Part shown: in pieces, positions 33,235 through 41,467 of the stretch
Layout of the letters: every line of letters begins with the position of its first letter
How positions within the stretch are numbered: position 1 is the stretch's first letter
Assembly: GCA_021463195.1 (NCBI GenBank)
Contig: JAJTXZ010000003.1
Coordinates: 1 to 64,000, forward strand
Reading direction: 5' to 3'
Source: Anaerolineae bacterium
Lineage (GTDB): Bacteria > Chloroflexota > Anaerolineae > UBA4142 > SHND01
Length of the DNA: 64,000 nucleotides
Program-made: the position numbers and the translations under genes
The notes under the pieces: model-generated
What the model was told of the DNA's origin: nothing
Databases searched by the model: none
What the model saw: the letters and a program-made list of their open reading frames with translations, nothing else

Positions 33235-34602
33235 TTATTTCGATTTGGGTTTGGGCGCGGCGCGTTTTGTTTTCGCGGTTGTTTTCTTTTTGGGCGCGCG
33301 CTTGGATTTGGCTGCGGCGGTTTTTGATTTGGCGCGCGGCTGGGCTGGATATTCGACCGAGAGTATGCCGAGCGCGTGCGGTCCGGACGAGGCGAGCCAC
33401 GTAATGACGTGTGTATCTAATAGCTTTGCCGCGGCGTCCGACGCGCCTGCTTCGATTTGACGCGTCGCTTCTTCGGCGTACCAGCGCGCGGCGGTGTGCG
33501 CTTGCGCGTTCGCCAAATCGCTCGAGTGTTGCGGCGCGGACGCGTAAAACCACGGGATGATTTTTTCTTGAAGCAGCGCGCGCGCGCCAGCGTTGTCGTT
33601 GGCGGCGAGTTTTGCGCGCGCTTGCTGCGTCCACGCGAGCGCCTCGGCGAGCCGCGCGAGGCCCGGCGCGGGTTGCATCGCGCTCGGCGATGTTTCCACT
33701 AGCGGATTATCAAACGGCGGTGTCGGCGTGTTTTGAATGTAATCGCGCAGCGCTTTGGCAAAATCGCCGCCAATGTCGTACGTTTTCCATTGCGGCGCGT
33801 TGATGCCGTAACAATAAATGGTTGCGCCGATGACATACGCATCCTTGATTAATTCCGCGTCATATTGTCCCAGCATGGATAAATATTTTGCCGCGCCAAT
33901 TTTGCCTTTGAATCCTTGCTGCCCCAAATAATCCACGCCGCATTCGGTGATGAGAATTGGTTTACGCGCGTCTTGGGACAAGCGCGCCATGATTTGACGA
34001 TAGCGATTGCACATGCTGAAATTAAATTCGCTGAACGCTTCGTTGGGCGCGATATATTCATGCAGCGCGAGAAAATCGCTTGCGCGCAAACCGTCTTGGA
34101 GCAAATCCCATAATTCCACATGCACGGGATTGCCCGTGCTGAACGAATACGCCGCGTATTTTAGTCCGTCCTCGCGCATCAAGCGCGCCATTTCGACTGT
34201 GAACGCGTTATAGTTGCGCGCTTTTTGAAATTCGCGTTCGGTGAGCGGCGCATCCGTGTCAATTGGAATTTCGTTATATCCTTCCCATATCGTCACCAAC
34301 CCGCGCGTTTTTTCAATAATGCCGCGCATTTGAGCGAACGCGTGACGCGCGTCCGCGATGGCGTCATAATGAAACACTGTGTCGAGCGGCGTTTTTTCAT
34401 CGCGTTCGATGCCCTGTTCGGGAAAATACATTCGTCCGACAAACACGCTCGTGGGCGAATGCGTTTTCGCTTCTCGAATTTTGGCGTCGTCCAAACCCGC
34501 ATCGCCGAAAACTTTGATGAGCGGCGGACGCGTGCGCGCAATAAATTCGTACGTCAATTCGGGATTCAACCAGTCGCTGATGTGCAGTGAGAGTTTGCTC
34601 AT
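33235..34602 (-). CDS. GH-A-like TIM-barrel protein with Lys/Ala-rich tail
   Basis: A 455-residue protein without a signal peptide. Residues 1-300 look like a clan GH-A glycosidase barrel: WEGYNEIP (Asn110-Glu111, acid/base position), LALHEYIAPNEAF and ILITECGVDYLG (Glu220, nucleophile position). The middle (320-415) is a helical, Ala-rich part with repeated QARAKLAANDNAGAR-type stretches. The last 35 residues are Lys/Ala/Thr-rich and strongly basic, like a histone H1-type tail. Without export signals it may act in the cytoplasm. The start at 34602 is chosen over 34620 because it matches the barrel onset. Confidence 0.7.
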   Translation of the reverse strand: MSKLSLHISDWLNPELTYEFIARTRPPLIKVFGDAGLDDAKIREAKTHSPTSVFVGRMYFPEQGIERDEKTPLDTVFHYDAIADARHAFAQMRGIIEKTRGLVTIWEGYNEIPIDTDAPLTEREFQKARNYNAFTVEMARLMREDGLKYAAYSFSTGNPVHVELWDLLQDGLRASDFLALHEYIAPNEAFSEFNFSMCNRYRQIMARLSQDARKPILITECGVDYLGQQGFKGKIGAAKYLSMLGQYDAELIKDAYVIGATIYCYGINAPQWKTYDIGGDFAKALRDYIQNTPTPPFDNPLVETSPSAMQPAPGLARLAEALAWTQQARAKLAANDNAGARALLQEKIIPWFYASAPQHSSDLANAQAHTAARWYAEEATRQIEAGASDAAAKLLDTHVITWLASSGPHALGILSVEYPAQPRAKSKTAAAKSKRAPKKKTTAKTKRAAPKPKSK

Positions 34603-34616
34603 GGCGGAAATGTTGG

Positions 34617-34660
34617 ACAAACTATTTTCTAACGCGCGAACGCGTTTGAAAATAGTTTGT
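34617..34660. terminator. Hairpin between GH-like and beta-sandwich genes
   Basis: ACAAACTATTTTC (34617-34629) is inverted as GAAAATAGTTTGT (34648-34660) around a GC-rich loop. It lies 9 bases after the end of the beta-sandwich gene and can end its transcript. T runs after the stem are weak. Confidence 0.55.
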
Positions 34661-34668
34661 CTTGCGGT

Positions 34669-36069
34669 TTATGCGGGAAACGGCGAACCTGACGCGAGCA
34701 ACTGTTGGAAGAGATTTTCCATTGCGTAACTATCGGCGGCTTGCAAACGCGTAACGATGCTGCCGCTATCACGCAGCCGCTGTTCATCTTGCGCGCTCAC
34801 CGCGTTTGTTCCGCCGATAATGGTGACGCGCTCGGCATTCATGGCTTCGTCAATCGAAAATCCGACGGCGGGCGCAAAATGGACAATGTAATCAAGCGCG
34901 AGAATTAAATTCGTCATAACGCCGGGCTGCGTGCCAGGCCCAAACAGCAAATAATGTTTCAAGACTTTTTTCGCGGACGCAGGCGTCGCGGGTGGATAAT
35001 CAAATACCGTCGCTTGATTGGCGGTTACGTTTAATGCCGGATTGATTACGCCGACGCCCGCGAGCTCTAGAACGTACGCGCCGACAGGCACATTCGTGAA
35101 ACTGTACAAGCCATCGGATGCCACTAGCGCATCGAGTGTGCGCGCGGACGATTTCAAGACGAGCCGCGCGCCGGCTGCCGCATTGCCGATGCTGCCGCGC
35201 ACGCTGCCGCGCGGTTGTGACGGAGGCAGGGGCGCGGTTGCCGATGCGCTCGCGCGGCGCCACGTCAAAATATATTGCACATGCCGTCGCAGCGGCAACC
35301 CCATGCCGTTTACATCATCGCTCGGCAGGCCTTGAACAAAAACGGCGAGCGGTCCACGTTCCGCGCGGTCGGGCGCAAAACTGGAACCGGCGCCCATCGG
35401 ATGGTCGCAGTGACCGCGTTCGTCAGTGATTTGCGTGGCGGTATCGCCCGCGGAAGTGCGTAGAGTGACGCGTTGTCCGGGCATTGGATTGCCGTTTTCG
35501 TCTTGGACAAAGCAGACAATGTTGACGCCGCCGTTCGCTTCATCGGGATTTTGATATTGCGCTGAAATCAATTTCCAATATTTTGTTCCCGCGGTTGGCG
35601 TGAGCGCGTTCACCGCGACGCGTAATTCTTGCGCGAGGCGCGGGTCAATCACCGCATCGGGAATGGATGGCGTCACGGGCGGCGCGCCGCTATCATCATT
35701 TGGCGTGGACGCGCTTTCCGCGCCCAGCGTCACGGTTACCCAGTGCGCTTGGCCGGCGGGAAACGGAAAATGAATTGGCGCGCTCGCGGGCGCGCCGTCA
35801 TTGTCTAGCACGCGAATAAAAAAATCGAGACGTTGCGCGGGCGCGCCATTCGCGACAATGAATTGAAATTTGCCGCTCGCGTCGGTGCGCCGATTTGGAT
35901 TGTTCGGGTCGTCGTCCACAAAATAGGGCGGTTCACCGGTGGGCGGCGGTCCGGCGTAAATTTTTATTTTCTTGTTAGACAGAGCTACGCCGTCCGCGTC
36001 TTGTAAATATACATACAAGATGCTCTCGTCATGCGGCGTGACATTGCGATTTTTTTCGATAAAGTTCAT
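34669..36069 (-). CDS. Multi-domain beta-sandwich protein, function unknown
   Basis: A 466-residue protein made of Ig-like and carboxypeptidase-regulatory-type domains. An N-terminal strand-rich part (ESILYVYLQDADGVALSNKK), a second (VNIVCFVQDENGNPMPGQRVTL, an invasin-like or big-domain pattern), and a third (SVRGSIGNAAAGARLVL, DGLYSFTNVPVGAYVLELAG, CarboxypepD_reg type) are visible. The last 100 residues form a different unit with YLLFGPGTQPG and FAPAVGFSIDEAMNAERVTIIGG. No signal peptide is seen, so it may not be exported by Sec, or the start may lie elsewhere. GGAGC precedes the ATG at 36069. Confidence 0.7.
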   Translation of the reverse strand: MNFIEKNRNVTPHDESILYVYLQDADGVALSNKKIKIYAGPPPTGEPPYFVDDDPNNPNRRTDASGKFQFIVANGAPAQRLDFFIRVLDNDGAPASAPIHFPFPAGQAHWVTVTLGAESASTPNDDSGAPPVTPSIPDAVIDPRLAQELRVAVNALTPTAGTKYWKLISAQYQNPDEANGGVNIVCFVQDENGNPMPGQRVTLRTSAGDTATQITDERGHCDHPMGAGSSFAPDRAERGPLAVFVQGLPSDDVNGMGLPLRRHVQYILTWRRASASATAPLPPSQPRGSVRGSIGNAAAGARLVLKSSARTLDALVASDGLYSFTNVPVGAYVLELAGVGVINPALNVTANQATVFDYPPATPASAKKVLKHYLLFGPGTQPGVMTNLILALDYIVHFAPAVGFSIDEAMNAERVTIIGGTNAVSAQDEQRLRDSGSIVTRLQAADSYAMENLFQQLLASGSPFPA

Positions 36070-36124
36070 TTGCGCTCCAAAGAATTGCAGGCGAAAGATT
36101 ATGGGTCCGTAAATTTACAACTTT

Positions 36125-36200
36125 CTGAACTCGCGCGTAGGAGATTGCGCCGATGAACTGCATCGGACGCAAGGACGGCTCGCAACGACAAGCGGAAAGT
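36125..36200. repeat. GTCATTGCGAG-type intergenic repeat with internal hairpin
   Basis: Read on the minus strand it begins CTTGTCGTTGCGAG, continues TTGCGTCCGATGCAGTTCATCGGCGCAA (a hairpin with one bulged T) and ends AATCTCC. The 16-base core recurs in the opposite strand at 8463. It fills the 36070-36243 spacer, which otherwise shows only a TATAAT box on the minus strand at 36232-36237. Confidence 0.6.
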
Positions 36201-36243
36201 TATATTTTTATGAACTCTATGTCGGGGGTGATTATAACACGCG

Positions 36244-37188
36244 TTATTTGGCTTGCCTTGCCAACGCCAACAATCCCAATATTTCATAGCCCACTCGCGC
36301 GGCGAGCAAGGCGGTGATGCCAGCGTTATCGTACGCGGGCGCTACTTCGACAATATCCGCGCCGATAAAGTTCAAGCCGCGCAGGCGATGCAGCAGCGCC
36401 ATCATTTGCTGCGAAGTGAAGCCGCCGATTTCGGGCGTGCCGGTGCCGGGCGTGAACGCGGGATCCAAGCCGTCTACATCGAACGTGAGAAAAACGGGCG
36501 CGTCGCCGACGCGCGCGTGAATCGTCGCCGCGATTTGTTCAACCGTGAAATCCACAATCGCATCCATCGGCAAAATCTCAATCCCCAACGCGCGCACATC
36601 GTCCATATCGCGTTCCGAGAACAATGGCCCGCGAATGCCGACTTGGAGCGTGTGCGCCGCATCCACCAGCCCTTCTTCAATCGCGCGACGCATGAAACTG
36701 CCGTGTGTATATTTGTTGCCAAAGTATGTATCCCAAGTATCAAGGTGCGCGTCCACTTGCAGCACGGCGACGGGCCCGCCGCGCGCTTGCGTGATACCGC
36801 GCAGCTCGCCCAACGCGACGAGATGGTCGCCGCCAAACGAAAGTGGCAGGACGCCCGCGTGGACAATATTGCGATAATACGTCGTCATCAAGTCGAGCGA
36901 TTCGAGCGTGTTGAATGGATTGACCGGACAATCGCCCACATCCGCGCAATTTAGAACTTGGTACGGGTCAATGTCCAACACGCGATTGTAGGGTCGCAAG
37001 AGCGAACTCATTTCGCGCACTGCGCGCGCGCCAAAGCGCGCGCCGGGCCGAAACGATGCGGCATTGTCAAACGGGATGCCTTGAATCGCGACATCGAGTC
37101 CGTCCAAATTATTTTGTTGCGGCAAACGATAAAAGGTAGGGCTGCCCGCGAAACGCGGCGTAATTTGCGCGTCCAAAGGATAATTCAT
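36244..37188 (-). CDS. speB: Agmatinase/arginase family ureohydrolase
   Basis: A 314-residue Mn2+-dependent ureohydrolase. Metal ligands are visible in SFGGDHLVALGEL, QVDAHLDTWD and TFDVDGLDPAFTPGTGTPE, and the substrate-side PGGFT-like loop reads EIGGFTSQQ. The length and order fit agmatinase (agmatine to putrescine and urea), but guanidinobutyrase or related guanidino-hydrolases share these motifs. No other polyamine gene is nearby. GAGGTGAT lies just before the ATG. Confidence 0.85.
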   Translation of the reverse strand: MNYPLDAQITPRFAGSPTFYRLPQQNNLDGLDVAIQGIPFDNAASFRPGARFGARAVREMSSLLRPYNRVLDIDPYQVLNCADVGDCPVNPFNTLESLDLMTTYYRNIVHAGVLPLSFGGDHLVALGELRGITQARGGPVAVLQVDAHLDTWDTYFGNKYTHGSFMRRAIEEGLVDAAHTLQVGIRGPLFSERDMDDVRALGIEILPMDAIVDFTVEQIAATIHARVGDAPVFLTFDVDGLDPAFTPGTGTPEIGGFTSQQMMALLHRLRGLNFIGADIVEVAPAYDNAGITALLAARVGYEILGLLALARQAK

Positions 37189-37269
37189 ATATCACCTCAT
37201 TCTGCGTTAACTGATGGGCTATACGATATGTCAATGCGCGGCGCGTGTCAACCGCGCGAGTTTTGGAGC

Positions 37270-37322
37270 GAATCCAATTCGCGCCAACAAAAACACGAAA
37301 CGTCCCTGCGGACGTTTCCGCG
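37270..37322 (+). repeat. 53-bp intergenic repeat, copy 1
   Basis: Begins GAATCCAATTCGCGCCAACA and carries the hairpin GAAACGTCC-CTGC-GGACGTTTC. It matches 51169-51221 at about 46 of 53 positions by eye, in the same orientation. Confidence 0.75.
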
Positions 37323-37393
37323 CGCGGACGCTTGATTTGTAAAATCGCGAAACCGTCTGCGTAAAACTGTATTTGGCGTCAAAAAAATCTATT

Positions 37394-37485
37394 TGGTGAT
37401 TGCCCGGATTTCCAGACCCTAAGGGTTTTCGAAAACCCTTAGGGTCTGGAAATCCGTTGCGTTTTCGGGATATAGGCAATCATCA
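37394..37485 (+). repeat. 92-bp palindromic element, copy 2
   Basis: Arms TGGTGATTGCC (37394-37404) and GGCAATCATCA (37475-37485) enclose the near-perfect hairpin CGGATTTCCAGACCCTAAGG with its complement, centred on GTTTTCGAAAAC at about 37425-37436. To its right, GCGTTTTCGGGATATA corresponds to GCGTTTTCGAGATGTG in the reverse complement of copy 1. The element has the same length, 92 bases, in both places. Confidence 0.85.
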
Positions 37486-37513
37486 GAATCTATTCGCCGG
37501 CACGCGCGCATGA

Positions 37514-37519
37514 TATAAT
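37514..37519 (+). promoter_or_regulatory. -10 box of nadK, leaderless type
   Basis: TATAAT, with the ATG at 37527 seven bases later and no ribosome binding site. The -35 region is weak. Confidence 0.6.
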
Positions 37520-37526
37520 TCGCGCT

Positions 37527-38372
37527 ATGAATCGAATTGCGCTGTTGTTTCATCCGCACAAAGACCGCGCGCGCGAATTGGCGTCCGTATGGCAGCGCGA
37601 AATTTTGGCGCGCGGCGCGCCCGAACCGATTGTATCGTCGGCGTGGGACGAAGACCAAGTAGAGCAGCTGTGTCATCGTGTGGATTTGATTCTCACGCTT
37701 GGCGGCGATGGCACATTGCTGCGCGCGGCGCGTGTGGGCGCGCCGTACGGCGTGGTCGCGATTGGGGCGAAACTGGGGCATGTCGGTTTCTTGTCCGGTT
37801 TGCGCCCGGAAGCGTTTTCGCAAAATATTGACCGTTTGCTTAACGGCGAATATTGGATTGAAGAGCGCACGATGATTCGCGCGCGCTGGCAACGCGGCGA
37901 CCAAGCGCTCCAAACGTACGACGCGATTAATGATATCGTCGTCAGCCGCGGCAAACTGGCGCGCGTCATTCGACTTGAAGCGTCCATTGATGGACAGGTC
38001 TTGCAACAATTCGCTTTGGATGGCGCCATCGTCGCGACGGCTACAGGTTCGACGGCATATTCGTTGGCGGCGGGCGGGCCGATTCTCGCGCCATCGGTGC
38101 GGACAATGCTGCTCACTTTGATTTCGCCGTATCTTTCGCCGGTGCGTTCCCTCGTTTTGCCTGAAGGCGCGCAGGTGCGTTTGCAAGTGGATTCGCCGCA
38201 TACTCCAATCTTGACGATTGACGGTCAGAATGATTACGAACTCGAAGACGGCGACAGCGTAGAATGCGAAACCTCTCCGCATCGCGCGCGCTTTGCGCGG
38301 CTCGAAGCCAAAACCTATTTTTATCGCACGCTAGTCAATCGTTTGCGCGAACGCGATGATGGTTTGGAATAA
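37527..38372 (+). CDS. nadK: NAD kinase
   Basis: Phosphorylates NAD to NADP with ATP or polyphosphate in the cytoplasm. The 281 residues contain the signature LTLGGDGTLLRAAR with GGDGT, then GHVGFLSG, INDIVVSRG (the NE/D loop) and GAIVATATGSTAYSLAAGGPI, which are all catalytic or nucleotide-binding blocks of the family. The usual length is 270-300. It starts directly after a -10 box. The next gene is a small membrane protein on the same strand. Confidence 0.96.
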   Translation: MNRIALLFHPHKDRARELASVWQREILARGAPEPIVSSAWDEDQVEQLCHRVDLILTLGGDGTLLRAARVGAPYGVVAIGAKLGHVGFLSGLRPEAFSQNIDRLLNGEYWIEERTMIRARWQRGDQALQTYDAINDIVVSRGKLARVIRLEASIDGQVLQQFALDGAIVATATGSTAYSLAAGGPILAPSVRTMLLTLISPYLSPVRSLVLPEGAQVRLQVDSPHTPILTIDGQNDYELEDGDSVECETSPHRARFARLEAKTYFYRTLVNRLRERDDGLE

Positions 38373-38446
38373 AAAATGGGCGCCGCGCGAGCCATCAAAA
38401 TTCGCCAGCGTCTGTCAAGGATGCGTCAGTGAATCGAGGAACCGAT

Positions 38447-38788
38447 ATGACGTTTGACCCGAAACTTGTGGGCGTGGGCGCGGCGATTTTGGCGACGGTA
38501 TTGGTGGTGTACATGCCCGTCCAACGGCGCCGCGTCAATCAAACTATCGTCGCGCTGGTTATCACCTGCTTGATTTTTGTCGCGGCGTTCGCGTTCTGGA
38601 ATGCCGAGCTCGCGCTGCCCATTGGGGCGGGGGTGGCGTTAGCGGTGATTGTGACGCGCTTGCTGTGGGGCGGTCTGCAAAGTTTCGTATATCGCAATTT
38701 CACGCGTTATACGCGACGCGACTTTTGGCAGCGACGGATTGGGCAAAGTGTATTGGGCGGCAGTCGGCGGCGCAAGCGCAATGATTAA
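38447..38788 (+). CDS. Small membrane protein, function unknown
   Basis: A 113-residue protein with three hydrophobic stretches (about 8-24, 35-51 and 55-74) and a basic C-terminus ending SRRRKRND. The start at 38447 follows GAGGA by six bases; an in-frame GTG at 38429 has a poorer site. I do not recognise a family. It follows nadK by 74 bases and ends 23 bases before the converging coaBC stop. Confidence 0.6.
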   Translation: MTFDPKLVGVGAAILATVLVVYMPVQRRRVNQTIVALVITCLIFVAAFAFWNAELALPIGAGVALAVIVTRLLWGGLQSFVYRNFTRYTRRDFWQRRIGQSVLGGSRRRKRND

Positions 38789-38811
38789 CTCTACAAATAG
38801 CGGCGCGTGAT

Positions 38812-40014
38812 TTATGTCGTGAGGCGGTCGAAAATTACGCGCGCCAATTCCTCTTTTGGCAGCGGGGCTAAATCCAATTCCGTCCCATCGCGTTTCAACA
38901 ACGTCGCTTTGACGTTAGCGCTGCCAAAAGTTTGCGGCACCGGATTCGCCACAATCCAATCTAAATTTTTGCGCGCCAATTTACCGCGCGCGTTTTGAAG
39001 TAAATCATTCGTCTCGGCGGCAAAGCCGACGACAAGACGCGGCGCGTCGGCGGGCGTTTCCGCGCGCACGCGCGCGACCTCGCCCAAAATGTCAGGATTG
39101 CGGACGAGCGCGAGCGTCAATTCAGCGCGATCCTCTTTTTTGATTTTCTGGTCCGCGCTTGCCGCGGGCCGAAAATCGGCGGGCGCGGCTGCCATAATCA
39201 AAATTTCCGCGCCGCGCATTTCGCGCAATACTGCTTGCAACAAATCGCGCGCTGAAACCACGCGCGTAATCTCGGCGCCGAATGGATTTGGTAAATCTTC
39301 CACGCTCGTAAGCAGCGAAACTTGCGCGCCGCGCGACAGGGCTTCCGCCGCAAGCGCGTAACCCATTTTGCCCGACGAATGATTGGCAATCACGCGCACG
39401 GGGTCAAGCGCTTCGCGCGTGCCGCCTGCCGTAATCACGACGCGTTTGCCCGCGAGCGGACCGCCGCGCGCGAGCAGTTGATGCGCCTGCGCGATAATTT
39501 CATTCGGTTCCGCCATGCGCCCTGTGCCTTGCGCGCCCGACGCGAGATTCCCCGAACCCGGTTCAATCACAAACACGCCGCGTTGTTTCAACGTCGCTAT
39601 ATTTTGCCGCGTCGCGGGATGTTCCCACATGCCCGTCTCCATCGCGGGCGCGAGCAAAATCGGCGCGCGCGTGTCGAGCGCGAGCGCGCTGATAACATCA
39701 TTGGCGAACCCATGCGCGAGTTTCGCGATAGTGTTGGCGGTCGCGGGCGCGATAATGATCAGCCGCGCGCGTTTAGCCAGCGTCACGTGTTCGATTTCAG
39801 ATTCGGCGGTCAACGCCAAAACATCGCGCAATGTCGGATTGTGCGTGAGCGCCTCGAATGTCAATGGCCCGATGAACTGCGCGGCGGCGTCCGTCAACGC
39901 CACATGCACTTGCGCGCCGAGTTGATGCAATCGGCTAGCAATGATGGCGCTTTTGTACGCCGCGATGCTGCCGGTGACGCCGAGAACGATAGGGGTGTGT
40001 TCAAATAAATTCAT
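38812..40014 (-). CDS. coaBC: Bifunctional phosphopantothenoylcysteine decarboxylase / phosphopantothenate-cysteine ligase
   Basis: Two consecutive steps of coenzyme A synthesis. Residues 1-185 are the FMN-dependent decarboxylase: GVTGSIAAYKSA at the start, EIEHVTLAKRA with the active His, and PAMETGMW, where the family's PXMNXXMW has Asn changed to Glu. Residues 190-400 are the CTP-dependent ligase, with VVITAGGTREALDPVRVIAN, SSGKMGYALAAEA and the C-terminal DWIVANPV and KKEDRAEL-type Lys. The 400-residue length is normal. It probably shares a unit with coaX through the HAD gene, 41 bases away. Confidence 0.95.
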   Translation of the reverse strand: MNLFEHTPIVLGVTGSIAAYKSAIIASRLHQLGAQVHVALTDAAAQFIGPLTFEALTHNPTLRDVLALTAESEIEHVTLAKRARLIIIAPATANTIAKLAHGFANDVISALALDTRAPILLAPAMETGMWEHPATRQNIATLKQRGVFVIEPGSGNLASGAQGTGRMAEPNEIIAQAHQLLARGGPLAGKRVVITAGGTREALDPVRVIANHSSGKMGYALAAEALSRGAQVSLLTSVEDLPNPFGAEITRVVSARDLLQAVLREMRGAEILIMAAAPADFRPAASADQKIKKEDRAELTLALVRNPDILGEVARVRAETPADAPRLVVGFAAETNDLLQNARGKLARKNLDWIVANPVPQTFGSANVKATLLKRDGTELDLAPLPKEELARVIFDRLTT

Positions 40015-40055
40015 AGTGTAAAGCGCGCAGCGCGCCGCGAGCGAACCTTTGCCAT

Positions 40056-40667
40056 TTATTCGCTCAAGGCGACGAGGCGGGTCAATTCGCGTGTGACAAT
40101 CTCTGGCGTTGGCACATGAAGCGCTTGCATGCCGACCGCTTGCGCGCCGTGAATATTTTCCAAACGATCGTCGAGAAACAACGCGCGCGGCGCCGCGATG
40201 CCCGAACGCGCCAACGCGATTTCAAAAATGCGCGGGTCGGGTTTGCGAATGCCCAACGCCGGCGAATAAAACCGTTCGCGAAATATTTTTAACCATGGAA
40301 AGGTCTGTTCGACATATTCCATGTGCCATGGATTGGTGTTGGAAATGACATATAACGGATAGCGCGCGGCGAGTTTTTGCGCCAATGCCACGTTCGCCGC
40401 AAGCGGTTCGAAAATTTCATTCCAGAAGGTTTTGAATTCGTCGCGCGTGCCTTGAAAACCGGTGGCGCTTTTGCCGCGCTGAAAAAATTCCGCTGCGCTC
40501 ACGGCGTTGCGCTCAAATTCGTCGTGCATTGGGTCGGCGAGAAATTGAACTATGCGAGCGTGCGTCGCGCCGCGCGCGCTCCAGCGCGGGATAGCCAGCT
40601 GCCAATCGAATGTGACCAAGACCATGCCGAGGTCAAAAAAAATCGCGTCGTAAAGCGGTTGACTCAT
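40056..40667 (-). CDS. HAD family phosphatase (YihX-like)
   Basis: A 203-residue HAD hydrolase. The nucleophile motif is FFDLGMVLVTFDW, the FDxGxVL form found in YihX-type sugar phosphatases in which the second Asp is Gly. VISNTNPWHMEY is motif II, and RKPDPRIFEIAL with ALFLDDRLENIHGA gives motifs III and IV. A helical cap lies between. It starts 2 bases after the coaX stop, so they are one unit, but a role in coenzyme A synthesis is not shown. Confidence 0.88.
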   Translation of the reverse strand: MSQPLYDAIFFDLGMVLVTFDWQLAIPRWSARGATHARIVQFLADPMHDEFERNAVSAAEFFQRGKSATGFQGTRDEFKTFWNEIFEPLAANVALAQKLAARYPLYVISNTNPWHMEYVEQTFPWLKIFRERFYSPALGIRKPDPRIFEIALARSGIAAPRALFLDDRLENIHGAQAVGMQALHVPTPEIVTRELTRLVALSE

Positions 40668-40669
40668 CT

Positions 40670-41467
40670 TTATTTTCCGACATTCATTTCATGCACCCGG
40701 CATAATCCGTCCAACGCGAGGTCCATATCCACAAGCTCAATCGCGCGGCAATGCGGCGCGAGCGTTTGCGCCATGCCGCCAGTGGCAATGACGCGCGCGT
40801 TGGGTTCTTGCATCTCTTGCTTCAGGCGCGCGACCATGCCCTCCACCAAGCCGACATAGCCGAGAAAAATTCCTGAACGCATCGCCGCGCGCGTATTGGC
40901 GCCGAGCGCGCGTTCGGGCGCGACAATTTCGATGCGCGGCAATTTTGCCGTGAATTGATGTAACGCTTCGGCGGACATGTTCAAGCCGGGCGCGATCGCG
41001 CCGCCGATAAAATCGCCGCGCGCGTCCAACGCGTTGAACGTGGTTGCGGTGCCAAAATCAATAACGAGACACGGCGCGCCGTATTTGGCGCGTGCGGCGA
41101 CGAGGACGACTAGACGGTCCGCGCCCAACGCGCGCGCGTCGTCATAATGAATCCGAATGCCGCTTTGGATGCCTGCCGCGACAATGAACGGCTCGAGGCG
41201 CAGCGTCTTGCGACACAATTCGCGCATTGTATCGGTTAATGGCGGAACGACGGAGACGAGCGCGGCATGTCGGATCGCGGCGGCGTCTAGCCGCGCGTTT
41301 TCAAAACAGGTCAATAGAAACGCCGCGTATTCGTCCGCCGTTTTTTCGACGCGCGTTTCCGCGCGCCACGCGTGCTGGAGCTGTCCGTTTGCATGCGCGC
41401 CAAAGCCCAAGTTTGTATTGCCAATTTTGATGGTCAGCAGCCAAGTCGCCGCGCGCGTCGGGTTCAT
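40670..41467 (-). CDS. coaX: Type III pantothenate kinase, with altered first phosphate motif
   Basis: First step from pantothenate to coenzyme A. The 265 residues start at 41467, overlapping the upstream gene by ATGA. ASKHA-fold blocks are visible: GADRLVVLVAA with the catalytic-type Asp, LVIDFGTATTFNA, GGAIAPGLNMS, GIFLGYVGLVEGMV and VIATGGMAQ. The N-terminal DxGNT motif reads TIKIGNTNLGF, with Lys where the Mg/ATP-binding Asp should be, and the later TTFD is TTFN. All other blocks are intact. The extension upstream to 41584 is not used. Confidence 0.88.
   Translation of the reverse strand: MNPTRAATWLLTIKIGNTNLGFGAHANGQLQHAWRAETRVEKTADEYAAFLLTCFENARLDAAAIRHAALVSVVPPLTDTMRELCRKTLRLEPFIVAAGIQSGIRIHYDDARALGADRLVVLVAARAKYGAPCLVIDFGTATTFNALDARGDFIGGAIAPGLNMSAEALHQFTAKLPRIEIVAPERALGANTRAAMRSGIFLGYVGLVEGMVARLKQEMQEPNARVIATGGMAQTLAPHCRAIELVDMDLALDGLCRVHEMNVGK

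Larger units (their letters stand above)
37189..37526. other. Spacer with two repeat elements and the nadK promoter
   Basis: No gene is supported here. The 338 bases hold the 53-bp repeat shared with 51169 (37270-37322), the 92-bp palindromic element (37394-37485) and the -10 box of nadK (37514-37519). A short open frame on the plus strand (37231-37335) is produced by the repeat. Confidence 0.7.

Noticed and set aside
28133-36069. A single exopolysaccharide synthesis cluster
   Set aside because: YfhO, GT39, GH-like and beta-sandwich proteins suggest envelope work, but there is no flippase, polymerase or sugar-nucleotide gene to support a named pathway.
37231-37335. Short ORFs at 37231-37335 and 51109-51378 encoding similar peptides as a small gene family
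   Set aside because: The similarity ends with the 53-bp DNA repeat, neither has a ribosome site, and the second runs into rsmA on the other strand.
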